Origin: Sphingomonadales bacterium
Lineage (GTDB): Bacteria; Bacteroidota; Bacteroidia; UBA7662
DNA length: 64,000 nt
Reading direction: 5' to 3'
Assembly (NCBI GenBank): GCA_016872215.1
Contig: VHAX01000009.1
Span: forward strand, 1 to 64,000
Part shown: positions 17,698 to 26,050 of the stretch, piece after piece
How positions within the stretch are numbered: position 1 is the first letter of the stretch
Layout of the letters: each line of letters starts with the position of its first letter
Translations under genes and position numbers: made by a program
Notes under the pieces: model-generated
What the model saw: the letters and a program-made list of their open reading frames with translations, nothing else
Database searches by the model: none
What the model was told of the DNA's origin: nothing

Positions 17698-17705
17698 CAA
17701 AACTA
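17698..17705 (-). promoter_or_regulatory. Start-proximal promoter box of plsC
   Basis: Minus-strand TAGTTTTG fits TAnnTTTG and ends six bases before the plsC ATG. Transcription would therefore begin at or within a few bases of the start codon. No good TTTG is seen at the usual -33 distance. Confidence 0.5.
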
Positions 17706-17743
17706 ACACAAGCTCATTGAATTTCGTATTTTGCGAGCCAGTC

Positions 17744-18739
17744 ATGGATATCGTTGTTTCGGGCATTCGCTCCACGGGTCGCCTTCATTTGGGGAATTAT
17801 TTTGGTGCTGTACGGCAATTTTTGGGTATGCAACGCACCCACCAATGTTATTTTTTTATTGCCGATTACCATTCACTCACCACTCATCCGGATCCGGCGG
17901 CCCTTAGAGCGTCTACCCGTCAGGTGCTGATCGAGTACATGGCATGCGGAATCGATCCTGGTAAAGCAGTCATCTACCGCCAAAGCGATATTCCGGAAAT
18001 TCCGGAGCTGTATATGCTGTTGAATATGCATGCCTATGTGGGCGAACTGGAGCGTGTGGCGTCGTTCAAGGAAAAAGTAAGGAAGCAACCCGGCAATGTG
18101 AATGCAGGCCTGCTGACCTACCCGGTACTGATGACGGCCGATATTATTATCCATCGTGCCCGCTGGGTGCCAGTGGGCAAGGATCAGGAACAACACCTGG
18201 AAATGGCCCGGAATTTTGTTCAACGGTTCAACCGCCTATATGGTACCGACTTTTTCCCCGAACCATATCCTTTTCGGCAGAGCGACGGACAAATGGTGAA
18301 GGTACCCGGCCTCGATGGATCGGGCAAAATGGGTAAATCGGATGGGGAAGCACAGGCCATTTTCCTATCCGACGATCCAACTCTTGTTCGCAAAAAGGTG
18401 ATGCGCGCCGTCACGGACAGCGGCCCAACCACAGAAAATGCACCCATAGCCGACACTATATCTCACCTTTTTCAGCTCTTGGAATTGGTCAGCCCTCCGG
18501 ATGTGGTACAACACTATCTGGACACCTACGCCCAATGCAGCATCCGGTATGGTGACTTAAAAAAGCAACTGGCAGAAGATATCATCGCTTTTTTAACTCC
18601 CATTCAGGAGCAAATCAAGGTGCTGGAGGCCGACGAAGCTCAACTCAAGCGAGTGCTGAACGAAGGCGCCGAAAAAGCCCGTCAGAGTGCTGGGTATACC
18701 CTGCGGACTGTTCGTGAGCTGATGGGTTTTAATACATAA
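17744..18739 (+). CDS. trpS: Tryptophanyl-tRNA synthetase
   Basis: A class I synthetase that charges tRNA(Trp). The HIGH-type motif is HLGN (residues 15-18) within TGRLHLGNYFGA. The KMSKS-type motif is KMGKS in GSGKMGKSDG. The VPVGKDQEQHLEMAR segment is the conserved tryptophanyl-AMP site. ATG 17744 gives the standard N-terminus MDIVVSGIRS and 331 residues, the usual bacterial size. The open frame upstream of it is not conserved. It is followed three bases later by the deoxynucleoside kinase gene, so the two are co-transcribed. Confidence 0.97.
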   Translation: MDIVVSGIRSTGRLHLGNYFGAVRQFLGMQRTHQCYFFIADYHSLTTHPDPAALRASTRQVLIEYMACGIDPGKAVIYRQSDIPEIPELYMLLNMHAYVGELERVASFKEKVRKQPGNVNAGLLTYPVLMTADIIIHRARWVPVGKDQEQHLEMARNFVQRFNRLYGTDFFPEPYPFRQSDGQMVKVPGLDGSGKMGKSDGEAQAIFLSDDPTLVRKKVMRAVTDSGPTTENAPIADTISHLFQLLELVSPPDVVQHYLDTYAQCSIRYGDLKKQLAEDIIAFLTPIQEQIKVLEADEAQLKRVLNEGAEKARQSAGYTLRTVRELMGFNT

Positions 18740-18742
18740 ATT

Positions 18743-19375
18743 ATGGGAAGACACATAGCCATAGCCGGTAATATTGGTTCCGGCAAGACCACGCTCACCG
18801 GCTTACTGGGGAAACATTATCAATGGCAAACCCATTTTGAGGATGTGGACGGAAATCCGTACCTCAATGATTTTTATGAAGACATGCAGCGGTGGTCGTT
18901 CAACCTGCAGATCTACTTCCTGAACACCCGGTTTCGTCAACTGATTGAAATCCGCAAGGGAACTGAGGCTGTGGTACAGGACCGAACCATCTACGAAGAC
19001 GCCCATATTTTCGCACCCAACCTGCACACCATGGGCCTTATGTCGGGACGCGACTACGAAAACTACCGGAGCCTGTTTGACTCCATCGGCAACCTTATTC
19101 GTCCGCCCGATTTACTAGTGTATTTGCGGGCATCGGTACCGACCTTGGTCCGCCAGATTCAGCGCCGCGGCAGGGATTACGAAGATGGCATTCGTCTCGA
19201 CTATCTTCGCAAGCTCAATGAGCGCTATGAGGCGTGGATCGACTCCTACACCCTCGGCAACCTATTGGTGGTGGATGTAGACCAGTTAAATTTTGCCGAT
19301 AAACCCGAGGATTTAGGGCAGATCATATCGCGTATAGACGCCCAGTTGCACGGGCTGTTTCCCAGCGAACAATAA
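18743..19375 (+). CDS. Deoxynucleoside kinase (dAK/dGK/dCK family)
   Basis: A 210-residue P-loop kinase that phosphorylates deoxynucleosides in the salvage pathway. The P-loop GNIGSGKTT is at residues 9-17. The ERS/DRT-type motif DRTIYEDAHIF and the lid arginines in RRGRDYED are present, as is the substrate segment FEDVDGNPYLNDFY. The sequence resembles deoxyadenosine/deoxyguanosine kinases of Firmicutes and Bacteroidota more than thymidine kinases. The exact nucleoside preference is not decidable from sequence. It is the second gene of the trpS transcript. Confidence 0.92.
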   Translation: MGRHIAIAGNIGSGKTTLTGLLGKHYQWQTHFEDVDGNPYLNDFYEDMQRWSFNLQIYFLNTRFRQLIEIRKGTEAVVQDRTIYEDAHIFAPNLHTMGLMSGRDYENYRSLFDSIGNLIRPPDLLVYLRASVPTLVRQIQRRGRDYEDGIRLDYLRKLNERYEAWIDSYTLGNLLVVDVDQLNFADKPEDLGQIISRIDAQLHGLFPSEQ

Positions 19376-19403
19376 ATAAAAAAGACGCGCCGGAGCGCGT
19401 CTT
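19376..19403 (-). terminator. Rho-independent terminator of hppA
   Basis: The inverted repeat AAGACGCGC (19382-19390) and GCGCGTCTT (19395-19403) encloses a four-base CGGA loop, forming a nine-pair GC-rich stem. On the minus strand it is followed by a T-rich run (complement of 19371-19383), as expected for the end of the hppA transcript. The plus-strand side lacks a T tract, so it should act mainly in one direction. Confidence 0.85.
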
Positions 19404-19465
19404 AAAGAACTAGAGATGCTTTATCTGTCAGGAATAGATCCCGAAGCTGTCTGTAAGGAAATAGA

Positions 19466-21676
19466 TTAATGCAACAGGGGCGCGATAACCAGGGCCACTA
19501 CCGATATCAATTTCAACAAGATATTCAGCGAAGGTCCGGAGGTGTCTTTAAATGGATCCCCTACCGTGTCACCAACCACAGCAGCTTTATGCGGGTCCGA
19601 CTTCTTATAGTAGGTCTGTCCGTTAATCACCACACCTTCTTCAAACATCTTTTTGGCGTTATCCCACGCGCCGCCGGCGTTGGATTGGAAAATCGCCATA
19701 AGTACGCCCGACACTGTCACTCCAGCTAGCATACCACCCAATGCTTCAGCCTTAAAAACAAACCCCACCACTACAGGAACCAAGACAGCCATAAGACCCG
19801 GTAGTACCATTTCGCGTATAGCTGCTTTAGTGGAAATTTCGACACATTTGCCGTACTCTGCTACACCATCAGCCTTTTGAAAGATGACTTGATCTTCAGC
19901 GGACCAATCCTTTAGCTCTTTATCACCGTTACGACGCATGGCGTCTAAAGCTGCTTTGAGCGCTGGGATTGAGTTGAACTGCCGACGAACCTCTTCAATC
20001 ATAGACATAGCAGCACGTCCAACAGCACCCATGGCCATTGCCGAGAATACGAAGGGTAGCATGGCTCCGATAAATAAGCAGGCCATTACGTTGGCCTGGG
20101 AAATATCAATACTTCTAATACCAGCCGTTGACATATAAGCGCCGAAAAGAGCCAAAGCGGTTAGAGCTGCCGAGGCGATTGCAAATCCTTTACCGATTGC
20201 AGCGGTAGTATTACCCACCGCATCCAATTTGTCGGTGCGTTGACGGACTTCTTTTGGTAATTCGCTCATTTCAGCAATACCGCCTGCATTATCCGAAATT
20301 GGACCATAAGCATCCACTGCTAGTTGAATTCCAGTATTAGCCAACATCCCAACCGCTGCAATCGCTATACCGTAAAGACCTCCAAAATAAAATGCTCCAA
20401 CAATACTTGCAGCAATCAACAAAATGGGGATAGCGGTGGACATCATGCCTACGCCCAAACCAGCGATAATATTAGTGGCCGCACCCGTAGAAGACTGCCG
20501 AACTATCGATAAAACCGGCTTTTTCCCCGTGCCCGTGTAATACTCGGTAATTAAGCCTACCAAAACACCGGCCACCAAACCAATAATGGTGGAATAAAAA
20601 ATACCCATTGCAGTATAGTGGTGTCCACGAGGATCCTCAGAAACATAAAGAGGATCTTTGAACCACCATTCAGCCGGCAACATCCAATTAATGATGAAGT
20701 AAGAGGCCACGATCATCAGACCAGACGATAGGAACTCACCCATATTTAGAGCTTTCTGAGGGTTTCCACCTTCCCGGGTGCGAACAAAGAAAGTCCCGAT
20801 AATCGACATCAAAATACCTGTACCGGCAAGTAGCAAGGGAAGGATAACTCCCGATAATCCATTGAAACCATCCTTTTCAGCAAATTCGCCAGCCATGAAA
20901 GCTGCGCCCAAAACCATAGTTCCGATAATTGAGCCCACAAATGATTCGAACAAATCGGCGCCCATACCCGCCACATCACCCACATTGTCACCCACATTAT
21001 CTGCTATGGTCGCAGGATTGAGGGGGTGATCCTCAGGAATACCAGCTTCAACCTTACCAACCAGATCGGCACCCACATCGGCTGCTTTGGTGTAAATGCC
21101 ACCACCTACACGCGCAAACAAGGCAATGGATGAGGCGCCAAACGAGAAGCCCGTTAAAATAGTAATGACCCTATTCAGGTCATTTGCGGTATCCGTTCCA
21201 AACATGATGTGGAAGATCAGGAAGAGGGTCCCCAAACCGAGAACTCCTAGGCCAACAACACCCATTCCCATAACTGAACCTCCAGCAAATGCAATTTCCA
21301 GGGCTTTACCCAAGCCGGCACGGGCTGCGTTGGCCGTGCGCACATTGGCTTTGGTTGCTACTTTCATTCCGATGAAGCCGGCAAGTGCTGAGCATAAAGC
21401 ACCCACCACAAATGACAAACCAACCATCGGGTGCGATAGCTCTGAGTTGGCAGTTAAGGCCAATAATCCAGCCACAGCCACCACAAACCAGATAAGAATT
21501 TTATATTCGGCCTTCAAAAATGCCATGGCACCTTCAGCAATGTGGCCTGCGATTTTTTGCATTTTTTCGTTGCCCGGATCCTGCTTGGCAACCCAAGAGG
21601 AACGATAAAACGTGTAGAGTAGTCCTAAAACACCAGTTACAGGTATCAGGTACAACAAGGCATTTGTTAAATTCAT
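19466..21676 (-). CDS. hppA: Membrane-bound ion-translocating pyrophosphatase (K+-dependent type)
   Basis: A 736-residue polytopic inner-membrane pump that couples pyrophosphate hydrolysis to outward transport of H+ or Na+. The substrate-binding [11 protein letters not shown] and [20 protein letters not shown] segments are intact. So are the C-terminal [19 protein letters not shown] motif and about 15 membrane helices. In [11 protein letters not shown] the residue after GNTTA is alanine rather than lysine, which marks the potassium-stimulated subfamily. Whether it pumps Na+ or H+ cannot be settled by eye. ATG 21676 gives [13 protein letters not shown], a normal start at the first helix. It has its own promoter and terminator and is monocistronic. 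Confidence 0.95.
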   Translation of the reverse strand: MNLTNALLYLIPVTGVLGLLYTFYRSSWVAKQDPGNEKMQKIAGHIAEGAMAFLKAEYKILIWFVVAVAGLLALTANSELSHPMVGLSFVVGALCSALAGFIGMKVATKANVRTANAARAGLGKALEIAFAGGSVMGMGVVGLGVLGLGTLFLIFHIMFGTDTANDLNRVITILTGFSFGASSIALFARVGGGIYTKAADVGADLVGKVEAGIPEDHPLNPATIADNVGDNVGDVAGMGADLFESFVGSIIGTMVLGAAFMAGEFAEKDGFNGLSGVILPLLLAGTGILMSIIGTFFVRTREGGNPQKALNMGEFLSSGLMIVASYFIINWMLPAEWWFKDPLYVSEDPRGHHYTAMGIFYSTIIGLVAGVLVGLITEYYTGTGKKPVLSIVRQSSTGAATNIIAGLGVGMMSTAIPILLIAASIVGAFYFGGLYGIAIAAVGMLANTGIQLAVDAYGPISDNAGGIAEMSELPKEVRQRTDKLDAVGNTTAAIGKGFAIASAALTALALFGAYMSTAGIRSIDISQANVMACLFIGAMLPFVFSAMAMGAVGRAAMSMIEEVRRQFNSIPALKAALDAMRRNGDKELKDWSAEDQVIFQKADGVAEYGKCVEISTKAAIREMVLPGLMAVLVPVVVGFVFKAEALGGMLAGVTVSGVLMAIFQSNAGGAWDNAKKMFEEGVVINGQTYYKKSDPHKAAVVGDTVGDPFKDTSGPSLNILLKLISVVALVIAPLLH

Positions 21677-21705
21677 AAAAAAGATTGGTTTATTCAAAAG
21701 TGGCG

Positions 21706-21736
21706 CAAAAATACAATTATGCGCGGGAAATGCAAC
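21706..21736 (-). promoter_or_regulatory. hppA promoter
   Basis: Minus-strand TATTTTTG (21706-21713) fits TAnnTTTG, and GTTG (21733-21736) lies 19 bases upstream. The leader to the ATG at 21676 is roughly 20-25 bases. Confidence 0.7.
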
Positions 21737-22345
21737 GACCCGTTTAGAATATGGTCTTTACATGCCAATCGACATAAACCCTGATGGACCTGAGAAATCC
21801 TTGGTCGCTTGAGAATTTAAATCTCGAGTCTTAAGCCTCAGTCAGCGTTCGCAAATAGTTGATGATATGCCAGCCGTCTTCGTCGCAGATTCCATAGACC
21901 GAGATTTTAAGCATGGCATTTCTGCCAGTCAACAACTTCCAATGTAGCGCACCATCGGACTGTTCTGGGGTCTTTTCGAGTAGATTGGCAGCCTTTACGG
22001 CCATGCCCGGATTATTGATTTTTTCGATTCTAAAAAGCCGCTCCGCTTTGGTACGTTACGCGGTTCTGCCTATTTCGGTGCAGTGCTACCCCTATTACTC
22101 GGAATCTGAATGCTTCTTAGGGGAATGGGGCTAGGCATCCCGCTACTAAGTCGGCTAAACAAAACAGGTCGGGGAGTCACGTTCAGACCGAATCTGTACA
22201 TTCGACATCTCCTTTCTGCCACTAGGCTTAGGCTTACTGTTGCCAATACTGTTATCACCTCTAGATTCAAAACGATAAAGACCAAAGGAACTTGAATCTC
22301 ATTTAAGATCAAATCAACCCAGAGACCTATAAAGACACAAAAAAT
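21714..22345. other. Long intergenic stretch with a possible gene remnant
   Basis: About 630 bases between hppA and pyrB hold no recognisable intact gene. On the minus strand a frame from about 22050 to 21831 stays open for some 70 codons. Its composition is protein-like (it includes AVKAANLLEK and ISVYGICDEDGWHIINYLRT), but a stop precedes it directly and its first ATG is internal (22004). This may be the 3' remnant of a decayed gene. A second minus-strand frame at 22070-22312 has no family features. No promoter box, terminator or RNA fold was recognised here. Confidence 0.35.
21831..22004 (-). pseudogene. Possible 3' remnant of an unidentified gene
   Basis: A 57-codon frame from ATG 22004, with about 15 further open codons upstream and then a stop. 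It encodes a mixed, globular-looking sequence with two tryptophans and a C-terminal helix. I do not recognise the family. It could instead be a genuine short protein, but no promoter or ribosome-binding signal supports that. Confidence 0.25.
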
Positions 22346-23281
22346 CTATTCGATCAACTGGGGGCGCGTTGCCAATAGGTACAACACCGCCATGCGTATG
22401 GCCACCCCATTTTCTACCTGCTGTAGGATGATAGAACGACCAGAGTCGGCCACATCAGACGACAATTCTACCCCTCGGTTGATAGGACCCGGATGCATAA
22501 TCACGATTTCCTTTTTGATTTCATCGAGCACTTTTCGGTTGATACCAAACTCGCGGGTGTATTCGCGGAGTGAGGGAAAATACCGTGTTTGCTGTCGCTC
22601 TAGCTGAATGCGCAGTACATTAGCCACATCGCACCACTCAAGGGCCTCGCGCACCTTGTTGGTAACCCCCACACCTAGTTCTTCTATACCCCTAGGCATG
22701 AGGGTGGCCGGTCCGCACAACATGACCTCAGCACCCAATGCTTTCAAACAAAAAATATTAGACAGCGCTACCCTTGAGTGGAGAATATCTCCGAATATAG
22801 CCACACGCTTTCCTTGTACAGAACCCATTTTCTCTCGGATAGAAAATGCATCTAAGAGTGCCTGCGTGGGGTGCTCGTGAGCACCATCACCTGCATTCAC
22901 GATAGGGCAGTCGATATGACGAGTCAAAAATTGACAAGCGCCAGCATCGGGGTGGCGCATCACCACCATATCCACCTTCATGGCTAGAATATTTCGAACC
23001 GTATCAATCAGGGTTTCACCTTTCGACACAGAACTACCAGATGCCGAGAAGTTGACGACGTCGGCCGACAGACGCTTTTCTGCGAGTTCGAATGAGAGCC
23101 TAGTGCGCGTCGAGCTTTCAAAAAATAGATTAGCAATGGTGGTGTCGCGCAATGAGGGCACTTTCTTAATGGGTCGGTTGATGACCTCCTTAAAATGATC
23201 GGCCGTGAAGAAGACCAGTTCTATTTCCTGCGCGCTCAGGTCGCGGATGCTGATCAGGTTGGGATGGGAGAGTGCCTTCAT
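22346..23281 (-). CDS. pyrB: Aspartate carbamoyltransferase catalytic subunit
   Basis: Condenses carbamoyl phosphate with aspartate, the first committed step of pyrimidine synthesis. The carbamoyl-phosphate site SSTRTR lies within FFESSTRTRLSFELAEKRL. The conserved RHPDAGA and HEHPTQALLD segments and the aspartate-binding LRIQLERQ are also visible. At 311 residues it is the usual size for a catalytic chain. No regulatory subunit gene (pyrI) follows. It overlaps the end of pyrR by four bases, so translation is coupled. carA, which helps supply carbamoyl phosphate, lies elsewhere in the window at 57.4 kb. Confidence 0.96.
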   Translation of the reverse strand: MKALSHPNLISIRDLSAQEIELVFFTADHFKEVINRPIKKVPSLRDTTIANLFFESSTRTRLSFELAEKRLSADVVNFSASGSSVSKGETLIDTVRNILAMKVDMVVMRHPDAGACQFLTRHIDCPIVNAGDGAHEHPTQALLDAFSIREKMGSVQGKRVAIFGDILHSRVALSNIFCLKALGAEVMLCGPATLMPRGIEELGVGVTNKVREALEWCDVANVLRIQLERQQTRYFPSLREYTREFGINRKVLDEIKKEIVIMHPGPINRGVELSSDVADSGRSIILQQVENGVAIRMAVLYLLATRPQLIE

Positions 23282-23892
23282 CCGTTCGATTTAATCAGGG
23301 TAATTTGCGCGCCATCTGGCTCGTCCCAGCACACACGGACACGCTCATCATCGTGTGTATTGACCTCTATTCCGTAGTAGTCGGGATGAATAGGAAACTC
23401 TTGTCGGAATCTGCGCGACACCAGTACCATCAATTCTACCCGATTGGGGCGACCAAAATCCAACAGAGCGTCCAACCCCGCCCGGATCGTTCTTCCTGTG
23501 AACAATACATCATCAACCAAAACAACCTTTTTCCCTTCCAGGCTGAATGGAAGCTGGGTGGCGTGAGCAGATAAAGGTTCCGTACGGTGACGGAAGTCAT
23601 CCCGGTAAAATGTAACGTCCAATGCACCCTGAGCAGGCATATTCACATGCGCGTCTCCATTCAATCCAGCGTCAGATGCGTCACCCACCACAGCCATTTC
23701 ACCCGATAGGCCAGAAATCCGCGCCTGCAAAACCGTGGTCAGGCGGTTAAGGAAAAATACGCCACGGGGTTGCAGACCAATGAGCACTGTATTGTGAAAA
23801 CCCGGGTGTCGTTCCAACAATTCCTCACTGAGTCGCTGCAATATGAGCGTCAGATGCGTGGGTTGCACAATCACACGGCTTTCGGTGCTCAT
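23278..23892 (-). CDS. pyrR: PyrR-like uracil phosphoribosyltransferase / pyr regulator
   Basis: A 204-residue type I phosphoribosyltransferase. The PRPP-binding loop VVLVDDVLFTGRTI is at residues 123-136, and the YRDDFRHRTEPL segment and C-terminal DYYGIEVNT match PyrR. An insertion of about 20 residues (roughly 67-88, glycine- and alanine-rich) separates the first strand pair from the YRDD segment and makes the protein longer than typical PyrR. In Firmicutes PyrR binds pyr mRNA leaders to cause attenuation. Here the transcript appears to have almost no leader, so the enzyme activity (uracil to UMP) is the safer prediction. It overlaps both neighbours by four bases. Confidence 0.9.
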   Translation of the reverse strand: MSTESRVIVQPTHLTLILQRLSEELLERHPGFHNTVLIGLQPRGVFFLNRLTTVLQARISGLSGEMAVVGDASDAGLNGDAHVNMPAQGALDVTFYRDDFRHRTEPLSAHATQLPFSLEGKKVVLVDDVLFTGRTIRAGLDALLDFGRPNRVELMVLVSRRFRQEFPIHPDYYGIEVNTHDDERVRVCWDEPDGAQITLIKSNG

Positions 23893-24362
23893 CGCAGGGT
23901 TTTTGGGGGACTAGTTATCACGGAATTTGCGCCTGTCTCTTCTTTCATCTTTTCATTTTCGTATTCGAGTGCTAATATCGTGTCAAAATGAAGGTCGGTT
24001 AGGAAAATGACCGACAAGCGACTGTGGCGGATCAAGGGGAGGTCGTACAGAGCCGGGTGCATTCGCATACGCGCGAGAGAAACCGGGTGAAGAAACGAAC
24101 GTATGGGCTTCACCCGCACTCCAACCCATGGGCCCTTCGGAAAACCATCCTCGGGAAAGGGGTCGGATACAATCTGCATAAGTCCCACCACCTCTTTGCC
24201 ATGGTTGGAATGATAAAACAACGCATCATCGCAGGGTTTCATGGCCAAGAGGTTGTTGCGTGCCTGATAGTTGCGCACCCCATCCCAGACGCCCTCGCCA
24301 TCGCGCATTAAATCGGAAAAACTATAGACAAACGGTTCCGATTTTAACAGCCAGCGCGCCAT
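23889..24362 (-). CDS. EVE domain protein
   Basis: A 157-residue protein consisting of one EVE domain, a PUA-like fold thought to recognise modified bases in nucleic acids. The N-terminus WLLKSEPFVYSF, the WDGVRNYQARNNLLAMKPCDDALFYHS stretch and the later WVGVRVKPI segment are the family hallmarks. Its ATG is directly preceded by a strong promoter element, with only four bases between, which implies a leaderless message. It is the first gene of an EVE-pyrR-pyrB operon with four-base overlaps throughout. The functional link to pyrimidine synthesis is unexplained. Confidence 0.93.
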   Translation of the reverse strand: MARWLLKSEPFVYSFSDLMRDGEGVWDGVRNYQARNNLLAMKPCDDALFYHSNHGKEVVGLMQIVSDPFPEDGFPKGPWVGVRVKPIRSFLHPVSLARMRMHPALYDLPLIRHSRLSVIFLTDLHFDTILALEYENEKMKEETGANSVITSPPKTLR

Positions 24363-24366
24363 GCTG

Positions 24367-24397
24367 CAAAACTAACCAATTTATGGCAAGGACCAAC
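24367..24397 (-). promoter_or_regulatory. Promoter of the EVE-pyrR-pyrB operon
   Basis: Minus-strand TAGTTTTG (24367-24374) fits TAnnTTTG, and GTTG (24394-24397) lies 19 bases upstream. The -7 box ends four bases before the EVE start codon, so initiation should occur at or next to the ATG. Confidence 0.7.
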
Positions 24398-24420
24398 ATC
24401 AGCCTGGCAGCGCCTCGAAC

Positions 24421-25983
24421 CTAACGCGGTGTATAATGCGCCCAGGGTATGATCATCTCCTCCAATGAAACGCCACCATGCTGAAAGGTGTGTCGGTATA
24501 GATTTACGTAGTGGTGGTAGTTATTGGGGTAGCAGAAATACTGATCGCATCCCCCGAACACATATGAGCTGCTGAGCGAATGACGAATCAGACGTGCATC
24601 CTCAGGTTTTTCAATCACAAACAGATCATCGTCGTCGTAGCTCAGGTTCTTCCCCTCCTTGAATCGCAGGTTCGTATTGGTGTTCCGGTCACCCATAATT
24701 CGAACTGGCTCTGCAACCCGCACAGTACCGTGATCGGTGGTAACAAACATTGGACATTTCTTATCGGCCACCCTGCGCATCAGCTCCCAAAGGGGAGAAT
24801 GTTCAAACCAGGAACGGGTGATGGAACGGTATGAGACCTCATCGTCGGCCAACTCCTTGATTACATTCATCTCACTGCGTGCATGGCTGAGCATATCTAC
24901 AAAATTATACACCACCACCACCAGATCATGCCCAAACAAATTACTTGCATTCTCGGCCAGTTGCTTGCCCTGTTGCAGTTGGGTTATTTTGTGATAAGAC
25001 ATCCGCAGTTCATGCCCGGATCGCTTTAGGTGCTCCTGAAGGAAAAAGGCCTCATGCATATTCCGACTCCCCTCCTCCTCGGTGGGTGAAACCCATTTGT
25101 CGGGGTACCGGTTTTTGATGTCGAGCGGCATCAGCCCGGCAAAAAGAGCGTTTCTGGCAAATTCCGTTGATGTGGGAAGTATGCTCATGTAAGTGCCACT
25201 CTCTCCGGTCTGGAAATACTCCGAAATGATGTTTTCGATTACCCTCAGCTGGTCGAGTCGAAAGTTGTCGATCACAAACAAAAATATAGGGCGATTTTTT
25301 TCAAGCAGGGGAAAGAGCTTTTTCCGCAACAGATTATGCGAAAGGAGCGGGATTTCCTCGGATGGATTTTTGAACCAGTCGAGGTACTCACTTTTGATGA
25401 ACCGGGTGAATTGTCGATTGGCTTCGGCAAGCTGCATCGCCAGCACTTCCCTCATGCCTTCGTCCTTACTTTTTTCCAGTTCAACATCCCAATACACCAG
25501 TTTCGCGTAGGTATCCATCCAGCCATGGGGCGACAAATCGTCGTTGAACGCAAGGCCCAGGTTGCGGAAATCCTGCTGGTATTCCGAGGTGGTTTTTTCC
25601 CCAACCAGTCGCTTTTGATCCAGAATTTTTTTTATGCACAGCAGAATTTGGTTGGGATTGATTGGCTTAATCAGGTAATCGGCAATTTGTGAACCTATGG
25701 CCTCCTCCATCAGGTTCTCCTCTTCGTTTTTGGTGATCATCACCACGGGTAGCTGTGGGCGAACCGCTTTGATGCGTGGAAGCACCTCCAAACCGGTAAG
25801 TCCCGGCATATGCTCATCGAGAAACACCAGATCGAAGGACTCCGATCTTACTTTTTCGAGAGCCTCGGCCCCGCTACCAACGGCCACGATACGGTAGCCC
25901 TTGCTCCCCAGAAACAAAATCTGAGCTTTCAGCAAGTCGATTTCATCATCCGTCCACAAAATGGATATTTGCTGTGCTGTCAT
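24421..25983 (-). CDS. porX: PorX-type response regulator with PglZ domain
   Basis: Regulator of the type IX secretion system. The N-terminal receiver domain has the acidic pocket Asp12-Asp13, the phospho-acceptor Asp56 (FLDEHMP), the threonine in MITKNEEE, and the lysine in IKPIN. The C-terminal two thirds is an alkaline-phosphatase-like PglZ domain, with metal-binding segments FVIDNFRLDQ and FVTTDHGTVRV. ATG 25983 gives 520 residues, very close to the known PorX length, while the TTG/ATG further upstream adds six residues. In studied species PorX acts with the sensor PorY and a sigma factor. No porY or secretion-channel gene is nearby. It is divergent from the HD hydrolase. Confidence 0.92.
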   Translation of the reverse strand: MTAQQISILWTDDEIDLLKAQILFLGSKGYRIVAVGSGAEALEKVRSESFDLVFLDEHMPGLTGLEVLPRIKAVRPQLPVVMITKNEEENLMEEAIGSQIADYLIKPINPNQILLCIKKILDQKRLVGEKTTSEYQQDFRNLGLAFNDDLSPHGWMDTYAKLVYWDVELEKSKDEGMREVLAMQLAEANRQFTRFIKSEYLDWFKNPSEEIPLLSHNLLRKKLFPLLEKNRPIFLFVIDNFRLDQLRVIENIISEYFQTGESGTYMSILPTSTEFARNALFAGLMPLDIKNRYPDKWVSPTEEEGSRNMHEAFFLQEHLKRSGHELRMSYHKITQLQQGKQLAENASNLFGHDLVVVVYNFVDMLSHARSEMNVIKELADDEVSYRSITRSWFEHSPLWELMRRVADKKCPMFVTTDHGTVRVAEPVRIMGDRNTNTNLRFKEGKNLSYDDDDLFVIEKPEDARLIRHSLSSSYVFGGCDQYFCYPNNYHHYVNLYRHTFQHGGVSLEEMIIPWAHYTPR

Positions 25984-26050
25984 TGTATTTTTACGCAACA
26001 TAAACGAAAGGGCCGAGCGTTCGGTGTGCTGACTGAAAAAAAAAATTCAC

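Noticed and set aside
22070-22312. 80-codon minus-strand frame in the hppA-pyrB spacer
   Set aside because: No promoter, no family features and arginine/proline-rich composition; not supported as a gene.
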